From Ferrovibrio sp. (GTDB lineage: Bacteria > Pseudomonadota > Alphaproteobacteria > Ferrovibrionales > Ferrovibrionaceae), in NCBI RefSeq assembly GCF_029255545.1, contig NZ_JANLJJ010000022.1:1-32028 (forward strand): 32,028 bases of DNA. The letters run 5' to 3'. Every line of letters begins with the position of its first letter. The stretch's first letter is position 1. Positions 24,592 to 32,028 of this stretch are shown in pieces. The position numbers were made by a program, and so were the translations under genes. The notes beneath the pieces are model-generated. The model made no database searches, was not told where the DNA came from, and was given only the letters and a program-made list of their open reading frames with translations.

Positions 24592-26657
24592 AATGGGGAC
24601 TGGGTGTTCTGGCCATCCTGGTGGTGGCTGTCGTGGTGGCGGTGCTGACCATCGATGTGAACCGCTTCAAGCCGCAGATCGTCGCCGCGGTCGAAGAGGC
24701 CACTGGCCGCAAGCTGGACATCGCCCAGGATATGAAGCTCAGCCTGTGGCCGCTGGGCGTCAGCGTGAAGCAGGTCAGTTTCGCCAATGCGGCGTGGGGC
24801 AGCCGTCCGCAGATGGCCACCATTGGCGAGTTCACCGCGCAGGTGGATCTGTTCGCCCTGCTCGGGCAGCAGATCAAGATTGACCGGCTGGTTCTGGCCG
24901 ATGTCGATGTCCTGCTGGAAAAGAACCGTCAGGGCCAGGCCAACTGGGAGTTCCAGGTCGCGAAACCGGCCGAGCAGGTAGCACCTTCGGCACAAGAAAA
25001 GGCTGAGGCAAAAGACGCTAGTTTCAGTGGTTTGCCGGTAGTATCGGATGTTTCACTGAAGAATGTGAAGCTGGCCTACCGGGATGCCCAGAGCGGCGCA
25101 AAGAATGACGTGAATCTCAGCGAATTGTCGGTGAAGCAGGCTGCTGGCGGGCTGCTGGCCACCAAACTGGCTGCCGTAGTCGATGGCAACGAGATCAGGG
25201 CCGAAGGCACGCTGGGCAGCCTGGACGAGCTGATGGCGCCAAGTCGGCCCTGGCCGGTGAAGCTGACCGTGACGGTGCCGGGCGCCAAAGCCAGCCTCGA
25301 CGGCAGCATTGCCCAGCCGCTGCAGGCCAAGGGCCTGGCGCTCAAACTGGGGGCCGATATCCCCGATCTGTCGGCGCTGGCGGGGAAATTCGGCGCCACC
25401 GCCCCGGCCGTGCCGGTCAGCCTGCAGGCCGACGTGAAGGACGTCGCGCCGCAGCGCTATAATTTGAGCGGCATCGCCGTGAAGCTCGGCGACAGCGATC
25501 TCTCGGGCAGCGGTGAAGTCAATCTGGCCGGCGCCAAACCGGCCGTGAAGTTCGATCTGGCTTCGAAAAGCTTTGATGTCACCCGACTGATGCTGAAGGA
25601 CAGCGGTGGCAAAAGCGCGCCAGCCGGTTCCAGCCCGGGCGGTGGCAGCGGGACATCCGCTCCGGCGGCGAAATCCGATGGCCGCCTGTTCAGCAACGAT
25701 CCGCTGCCGCTGGATGGCCTGAACGCGGTGGATGCCGTGCTGGCCTACAAGGCCGAGCAGTTCAAGGCGCCAACCCTGGACGTCCAGGGGCTGGCGCTGG
25801 ATCTGGTGCTGAAGGACGGCGTGCTGCAGCTGAAGCCGGCGATCCAGCAACTGGCCGGCGGCAGCCTTGGCGGTGATGTGACGCTGAACAGCAAATCGAA
25901 AGCCCTGACCGCAAAACTGAATGGCAAGGGCATCGTGCTGAGCGACTACCTGCAGAAAAGCGGGATTACCGACGTGGTGCGACGCGGCGGCGCCACCGAT
26001 CTGGCCCTGGATGTCACCAGCCAGGGCGCCAGCCTGCGCCAGATCATGGCCGGGCTGAACGGCAGGGTTGTCATCAAGGTGGGCGAGGGCGAGCTGAAGG
26101 AAGAGTATGTTCGCGCCACGCTGCCCCGGCTGGCCGATGCCGTGGGGGCTCTTAGCCGCGCCACGGCCAAGACCAAGCTGCATTGTGTCGTCACCGGCCT
26201 CGATATCAAGGCCGGCATCGCGACGCCGAAGGCCCTGCTGGCCGAGACCGGCAGCCTGACGATCACCGGCGACGGTACCGTGAACCTAGGCACCGAGCAG
26301 CTTGATCTGCGCATCATTCCGTCCTCGCGCGATACCAGCCTGGCTGCGGCCCTGCCGCCGGTGCGGGTGCGCGGCATGCTGCTCGATCCGAGTTTCAGCC
26401 CCGACCCGGCCGCCCTGGCTAAAAGCGTGATCGGCACGGCGGCCGGCATTGCTGCGCTGGGGCCGCTGGCTCTGCTGTCGCCGGCGCTGGGGTCGGGCGG
26501 CGACAATGCCGAAACCGCCTGCGCCAAGGCGGTGGCTTTGGCCGAAGGCCGGCCGGTGCCGCAATCCTCGCAGCAGCCAGCCCAGCAGCAACAGCAGGCA
26601 CCGGCCAGTCCGTTGCAGGATCTGCGCAAGGGGCTGGGTGGATTGCTGGGGCGCTGA
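24579..26657 (+). CDS. AsmA family protein
   Basis: The 692-residue protein begins with one membrane segment (about residues 6-25, LKWGLGVLAILVVAVVVAVL) and continues with the AsmA N-terminal motif VNRFKPQIVAAVEEATGRKL. A large periplasmic beta-rich region follows, with KLTVTVPGAKASLDGSIAQP and an AsmA_2 C-terminal part around 470-600 (TSQGASLRQIMAGLNGRVVI). AsmA-like proteins are bridge-type proteins linked to phospholipid transport and outer-membrane assembly. A Ser/Gly-rich linker lies near 345-365 and a Gln-rich one near 660-672. GGGAGGT lies 5 bases before the ATG. Confidence 0.93.
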   Translation: MRALKWGLGVLAILVVAVVVAVLTIDVNRFKPQIVAAVEEATGRKLDIAQDMKLSLWPLGVSVKQVSFANAAWGSRPQMATIGEFTAQVDLFALLGQQIKIDRLVLADVDVLLEKNRQGQANWEFQVAKPAEQVAPSAQEKAEAKDASFSGLPVVSDVSLKNVKLAYRDAQSGAKNDVNLSELSVKQAAGGLLATKLAAVVDGNEIRAEGTLGSLDELMAPSRPWPVKLTVTVPGAKASLDGSIAQPLQAKGLALKLGADIPDLSALAGKFGATAPAVPVSLQADVKDVAPQRYNLSGIAVKLGDSDLSGSGEVNLAGAKPAVKFDLASKSFDVTRLMLKDSGGKSAPAGSSPGGGSGTSAPAAKSDGRLFSNDPLPLDGLNAVDAVLAYKAEQFKAPTLDVQGLALDLVLKDGVLQLKPAIQQLAGGSLGGDVTLNSKSKALTAKLNGKGIVLSDYLQKSGITDVVRRGGATDLALDVTSQGASLRQIMAGLNGRVVIKVGEGELKEEYVRATLPRLADAVGALSRATAKTKLHCVVTGLDIKAGIATPKALLAETGSLTITGDGTVNLGTEQLDLRIIPSSRDTSLAAALPPVRVRGMLLDPSFSPDPAALAKSVIGTAAGIAALGPLALLSPALGSGGDNAETACAKAVALAEGRPVPQSSQQPAQQQQQAPASPLQDLRKGLGGLLGR

Positions 26658-26679
26658 GGCCCGGCTATAAGCCGGCACC

Positions 26680-27384
26680 ATGAAACGCTTCTACAAGTCA
26701 GCGGCTGCCGCGGCGCAGCCGGACGGTTCCGCCACGGTTCTGCTTGACGGCCGCCGACTGAAAACGCCGGCCAAAGCCGATCTGGTGCTGCCTTGTCTGC
26801 CGCTGGCCGAGGCGGTGGCTGCGGAATGGGCGGCTCAGGGCGCTGAAATCCGGCCGCAGGACATGCCGCTGACCCGTCTTGCCGCCACGGCGATCGACCG
26901 GGTGCAGGCTGCCCCCGATTACGCAGCCGGGGAAATCGTGCGTTACGGCGATACCGACCTGCTGTCATACCGCGCGGATGATCCGCCCGAACTGGCGGCC
27001 CGTCAGGCGATCGAATGGCAGCCTTTGCTCGATTGGTTCCATGAGCGCTACGACGTGCAGCTCAATGTCACCAGCGGCATCGTTGCAGTGGAGCAGCCTG
27101 CCACCCTGCGACCCCGGCTGGAACAGGTCTGCGCGGCGCTTGATGCCTACCGGCTTACCGCCTTGCACGCCGTGACCACGGCTACCGGTTCCATCGTGCT
27201 TGGTCTGGCCCTGCTCGATGGCCGTCTTGATGCCGGCCAGGCCCATCGACTCGGTTTGCTGGATGAATTGTTCCAGGCCGAGCGCTGGGGTGAAGACGAC
27301 GAAGCGGCAGCGCGCCGGGCCGCTTTGCTTGCCGAGCTGCAGTCAGTACAGCAGTTTCTCGCATTGCTGCACGCAGAGGGCTGA
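26680..27384 (+). CDS. ATP12 family F1-ATPase assembly chaperone
   Basis: The 234-residue protein matches the ATP12 chaperone family. In mitochondria Atp12 holds the F1 alpha subunit during assembly, and alphaproteobacterial homologues are thought to act likewise. Hallmarks are MKRFYKSA at the start, LDGRRLKTPAKADLVLP (about 22-38), EWAAQGAEIRPQDMPLTRLA and DTDLLSYRADDPPELAARQ-like sequence around residue 92. No signal peptide is present. It lies 22 bases after the AsmA gene in the same direction. No ATP synthase genes are in the window. Confidence 0.93.
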   Translation: MKRFYKSAAAAAQPDGSATVLLDGRRLKTPAKADLVLPCLPLAEAVAAEWAAQGAEIRPQDMPLTRLAATAIDRVQAAPDYAAGEIVRYGDTDLLSYRADDPPELAARQAIEWQPLLDWFHERYDVQLNVTSGIVAVEQPATLRPRLEQVCAALDAYRLTALHAVTTATGSIVLGLALLDGRLDAGQAHRLGLLDELFQAERWGEDDEAAARRAALLAELQSVQQFLALLHAEG

Positions 27385-27457
27385 CTCTACCGCCTGAAGC
27401 TGCAGGTTTTTCGCATTTTGGCTGCAACCTCTCCTACCGCACTTCACGTTGATTCGA

Positions 27458-27463
27458 TATAAT
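27458..27463 (+). promoter_or_regulatory. Candidate -10 box of the pentapeptide-repeat gene
   Basis: A perfect TATAAT lies 40 bases before the GTG start at 27504. No good -35 is found 16-18 bases upstream, so an activator or another sigma factor would be needed if it is used. Confidence 0.35.
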
Positions 27464-27503
27464 TCGGCACACGTGAGGCAATGTCGGGGATCGGGGGTCC
27501 GGC

Positions 27504-28739
27504 GTGGCGGGTTCCGACATATCGCAGCGCCAGCGGCCAAAGGTCGGCTATGGCGAACTGCTGGCGACTATCGCCGACCATGAGAAATACCGCCAGCGCC
27601 TGCCTGGCGGTCGCCGGGCGATCTTTCAGTTCCGTGACCTGTCGCACCTGACCATGGCCGGCGTCGATCTGGCCGGCGCCGACTTCACCGGCTGCAATCT
27701 TCAGTCGGTGAATCTGGCCGATACCAATCTGAGCAATGCCGTGCTGTACGGTGCTGATCTGCGTGGCGCCTCGATGCAGGGTGCCCGGCTCGACCGCGCG
27801 GATCTGCGCGGCGCCTCGCTGCGCGGCGCTGATCTGACCGGGGCGCGGCTGCAGGATGCCGATATGCGTGACGGCGTGATCGCCGAGCGCGATCAGAGCG
27901 GCCGGGTGCAATTGCGCAAACCCGATCACGAGGCAGTCGATCTGGGTGGCGCGCGGTTGGTGGCGGCCGATCTCACCGGCGCCAACCTCACCGGCGTCGC
28001 GGCCGGCCGTACCGACTTCACCGATGCCATCATGGTGAACTGCCAGCTTGCCCGCGCCAACCTCGCCGCCGCCCGGCTGGAAGGCGCCAATCTTTCGGGT
28101 GCCGATCTTTCGGGGGCCAATCTGAAAGACGCCCAGTTGCGCGGCGCCGTGCTGGTTGGTGTCAACCTTGAAAACACGGTGATGGCCGGGGCCGATACCC
28201 GCAACGTGCTTGATGACAAGCCGCAGGGCCGGCCGCTGGCCGAGCTTGGCGTGCCGATCGAGGAGGCCTTCCGGCTGTACCGGCTCTGGGTCGAGACCGG
28301 TGGCAGCAAGGGGCGCCTGTTTGATTTCAGCCGGCTGGACCTGCGCCAGATTGGACCGCGGCCGGGACTGGTGCTGACCGGCGCCACGCTCGATGGGGCG
28401 ATCCTGCAGGGGCTCAATCTTGAACGGGCCTCGATGCAGGGTACCAAACTGCAGGATGCCGATCTGCGCGACTGCAACCTGTCGGGGGCGGATCTGCGCG
28501 GCGCCAACCTTTCCGGCGCGCTGCTGGTGCGCGCCGATCTGCGCGACGCCGATCTGCGGCCATTGATCCTGGGGGGCGACCGGGCTTTTCCGGCCAACCT
28601 GACCCGCAGTCTGTTGCGCGGCGCCGATCTGCGCGGCGCCAGAATGAAGCTGGCCTGGCTCGACGAGGCCGACATGACCCGCGCGATGCTCGATGGCGCC
28701 GACCTGTCAGAGGCCCGCCTGCCGCAGCGGCGGAACTGA
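27504..28739 (+). CDS. Pentapeptide-repeat protein with two repeat modules
   Basis: The 411-residue protein consists mainly of A(D/N)LXX pentapeptide repeats, which fold as a right-handed quadrilateral beta helix. Module one runs about 46-235 with an insertion at about 125-145 (IAERDQSGRVQLRKPDHEAV). Module two runs about 281-405. Each module is preceded by a similar helical leader: DHEKYRQRLPGGRRAIFQFRDL at 25-46 and YRLWVETGGSKGRLFDFSRLDL at 259-280. There is no signal peptide or membrane segment, so it is probably cytoplasmic. The GTG start has only a G-rich stretch as ribosome binding site. Function is unknown; some relatives mimic DNA and bind gyrase, but that is not shown here. Confidence 0.88.
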   Translation: MAGSDISQRQRPKVGYGELLATIADHEKYRQRLPGGRRAIFQFRDLSHLTMAGVDLAGADFTGCNLQSVNLADTNLSNAVLYGADLRGASMQGARLDRADLRGASLRGADLTGARLQDADMRDGVIAERDQSGRVQLRKPDHEAVDLGGARLVAADLTGANLTGVAAGRTDFTDAIMVNCQLARANLAAARLEGANLSGADLSGANLKDAQLRGAVLVGVNLENTVMAGADTRNVLDDKPQGRPLAELGVPIEEAFRLYRLWVETGGSKGRLFDFSRLDLRQIGPRPGLVLTGATLDGAILQGLNLERASMQGTKLQDADLRDCNLSGADLRGANLSGALLVRADLRDADLRPLILGGDRAFPANLTRSLLRGADLRGARMKLAWLDEADMTRAMLDGADLSEARLPQRRN

Positions 28740-28757
28740 TATCAGCTGATATATCAG
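28736..28757. repeat. Two adjacent perfect palindromes upstream of pccB
   Basis: CTGATATCAG at 28736-28745 and CTGATATATCAG at 28746-28757 are each exactly self-complementary and abut. They begin one base before the pentapeptide gene's stop codon and lie about 176 bases before pccB. The shared half site CTGATAT suggests a tandem operator for a dimeric regulator of pccBA. Confidence 0.55.
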
Positions 28758-28932
28758 GCAGGATAACCTCCTCTTATCGCAGGCCCTTTTGCAGTGCAGC
28801 GCCGGCTATTTTGCGTCGCTCGGCGATGTGCTATGCAGCCCGACGCGATTATTACAGCCATGTCACGTGCTGGCCGGGCAGGTTCCGCCCCGAAGAATAT
28901 CTCTTGGGAGGCCCGGTCAACGGGGGAGTTGC

Positions 28933-30465
28933 ATGCAGGACATCATCCGTCAGCTTGAAGAAAAACGTGCCCAGGCCCGCGAGGGCGGTGGGAAGAAGCG
29001 CATCGAGGCGCAGCATGCCAAGGGCAAGCTGACCGCGCGCGAGCGGCTGGAATTACTGCTCGATCCCGGCTCCTTCGAGGAGTGGGACATGTTCGTCGAA
29101 CATGACTGCACCGATTTCGGCATGGCCGAGCAGAAGGTGGCCGGCGATGGCGTGGTGACTGGCTACGGCACCATCAACGGCCGGCCGGTTTTCGTGTTCA
29201 GCCAGGATTTCACCGTATTCGGCGGTTCGTTGTCGGCCAGCCATGCCGGCAAGATCTGCAAGATCATGGATACGGCGATGAAGGCCGGCGCCCCGGTGAT
29301 CGGCCTGAACGATTCCGGCGGCGCCCGCATTCAGGAAGGCGTCGACAGCCTTGCCGGTTATGCCGAGGTGTTTCAGCGCAACGTGCTGGCCTCCGGGGTG
29401 GTGCCGCAGATTTCCGTCATCATGGGGCCCTGCGCCGGTGGCGCGGTCTACAGCCCGGCGATGACCGACTTCATCTTCATGGTGAAGGACAGCAGTTACA
29501 TGTTCGTCACCGGCCCGGACGTGGTGAAGACGGTGACACAGGAAGTGGTGACCCAGGAGCAACTCGGCGGCGCCATCACCCACACGACCAAATCCTCGGT
29601 GGCCGATAACGCCTATGAGAATGACGTCGAGGCGCTGGCGCAGACCCGCCGGCTGTTTGACTTCCTGCCGCTGAACAACCGCGAGAAGTCGCCGGTCCGC
29701 GAGAGCTGGGACCCGATCAACCGCCAGGAAACCTCGCTCGATACCCTGGTGCCGCCCAACCCGAACAAGCCCTACGACATGAAGGAGCTGATCGAAAAGG
29801 TGGTCGACGAGGGCGACTTTTTCGAAATCCAGCCGAACTACGCCAAAAACATCATCACCGGCATGGCCCGCATCGGCGGCCGGACCGTGGGCATCGTCGC
29901 CAACCAGCCGATGGTGCTGGCCGGCTGCCTCGACATCGATTCAAGCCGCAAGGGCGCGCGCTTCGTGCGCTTCTGCGACTGCTACGACATCCCGATCGTC
30001 ACCTTCGTCGACGTGCCCGGTTTCCTGCCCGGCACGGCGCAGGAATATGGCGGCATCATCAAGCATGGCGCCAAGCTGCTGTTCGCCTATGCCGAGGCGA
30101 CCACGCCAAAGGTGACCGTGATCACCCGCAAGGCCTATGGCGGCGCCTATGACGTGATGTCGTCCAAGCATCTGCGCGGCGACGTGAACTATGCCTGGCC
30201 TTCGGCCGAAATCGCGGTGATGGGCCCGAAGGGCGCGGTGGAGATCATCTTCCGCGGCGAGATCGGCGATGCCGAGAAGATCGCCGCGCGCACCGAGGAA
30301 TACCGCCAGAAATTCGCCAATCCCTTCGTCGCCGGCCATCGCGGCTTCATCGACGACGTGATCATGCCGCATAACACGCGCTACCGGATTGCCCGCTCAC
30401 TCGCCATGCTGCGCGACAAGAAGCTGGAAAATCCGTGGAAGAAGCACGACAACATTCCGCTGTAA
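28933..30465 (+). CDS. pccB: Propionyl-CoA carboxylase beta subunit (carboxyltransferase)
   Basis: PccB transfers carboxybiotin-borne CO2 to propionyl-CoA, giving methylmalonyl-CoA. The ATG at 28933 gives 510 residues, the usual length, with a GGGGGAG element at 28922-28928. The frame is open 48 codons upstream, but that part is not conserved. The N-terminal domain shows [17 protein letters not shown] and [16 protein letters not shown]. The C-terminal domain shows [20 protein letters not shown] and [15 protein letters not shown], forming the acyl-CoA and biotin sites. pccA follows after 13 bases. Confidence 0.95.
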   Translation: MQDIIRQLEEKRAQAREGGGKKRIEAQHAKGKLTARERLELLLDPGSFEEWDMFVEHDCTDFGMAEQKVAGDGVVTGYGTINGRPVFVFSQDFTVFGGSLSASHAGKICKIMDTAMKAGAPVIGLNDSGGARIQEGVDSLAGYAEVFQRNVLASGVVPQISVIMGPCAGGAVYSPAMTDFIFMVKDSSYMFVTGPDVVKTVTQEVVTQEQLGGAITHTTKSSVADNAYENDVEALAQTRRLFDFLPLNNREKSPVRESWDPINRQETSLDTLVPPNPNKPYDMKELIEKVVDEGDFFEIQPNYAKNIITGMARIGGRTVGIVANQPMVLAGCLDIDSSRKGARFVRFCDCYDIPIVTFVDVPGFLPGTAQEYGGIIKHGAKLLFAYAEATTPKVTVITRKAYGGAYDVMSSKHLRGDVNYAWPSAEIAVMGPKGAVEIIFRGEIGDAEKIAARTEEYRQKFANPFVAGHRGFIDDVIMPHNTRYRIARSLAMLRDKKLENPWKKHDNIPL

Positions 30466-30478
30466 GGGTGCGCGTATC

Positions 30479-32028
<1,550 letters not shown>

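Noticed and set aside
28789-28932. In-frame upstream extension of pccB, or a separate short peptide
   Set aside because: The conserved PccB N-terminus begins at 28933 with a good G-rich ribosome binding site. The upstream codons show no conserved pattern.

Overview
The window looks like a chromosomal segment of a GC-rich alphaproteobacterium. Three things suggest this: the gene order secY-adk-rpsM-rpsK-rpoA-rplQ, with no rpmJ, infA or rpsD in the cluster; an ATP12-type F1-ATPase assembly chaperone; and a PAS_5 protein. The order Rhodospirillales or a relative is plausible, but the genus cannot be fixed from the sequence alone.

Bases 1-14264 carry the end of tuf and then the complete S10, spc and alpha ribosomal clusters on the + strand: rpsJ-rplC-rplD-rplW-rplB-rpsS-rplV-rpsC-rplP-rpmC-rpsQ-rplN-rplX-rplE-rpsN-rpsH-rplF-rplR-rpsE-rpmD-rplO-secY-adk, then rpsM-rpsK-rpoA-rplQ. 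Genes are packed with short gaps or 1-4 nt overlaps. Transcription appears to be subdivided by a GC-rich hairpin before secY, by a near-consensus promoter with a structured leader before rpsM, and by two hairpins before rpoA. A strong intrinsic terminator follows rplQ.

Bases 14289-20420 hold a leftward PAS_5 gene, then a rightward run: a periplasmic Do-family protease, rarA, a small single-pass membrane protein of unknown function, an RluC-type pseudouridine synthase and a DUF3422 membrane protein. Bases 20417-23767 are a patch of changing orientation: a LysR regulator divergent from an isochorismatase-like hydrolase, a cysteine-repeat lipoprotein behind queF on the minus strand, and a small exported Lys/Ala-rich repeat protein. 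Two convergent pairs in this patch overlap at their 3' ends and show no terminator.

Bases 23884-32028 are all rightward: a HAD phosphatase, an AsmA-family protein, the ATP12 chaperone, a duplicated pentapeptide-repeat protein, and pccB followed by pccA, which runs off the edge. Together pccB and pccA make propionyl-CoA carboxylase, feeding propionyl-CoA toward succinyl-CoA.

Most of the window is conserved housekeeping DNA. I did not find a clear new multi-gene system. The items most worth a second look are the triplicated cysteine-pair lipoprotein, the 14-residue tandem-repeat exported protein, the two-module pentapeptide protein, the tandem palindromes before pccB, and the hairpins inside the ribosomal clusters.
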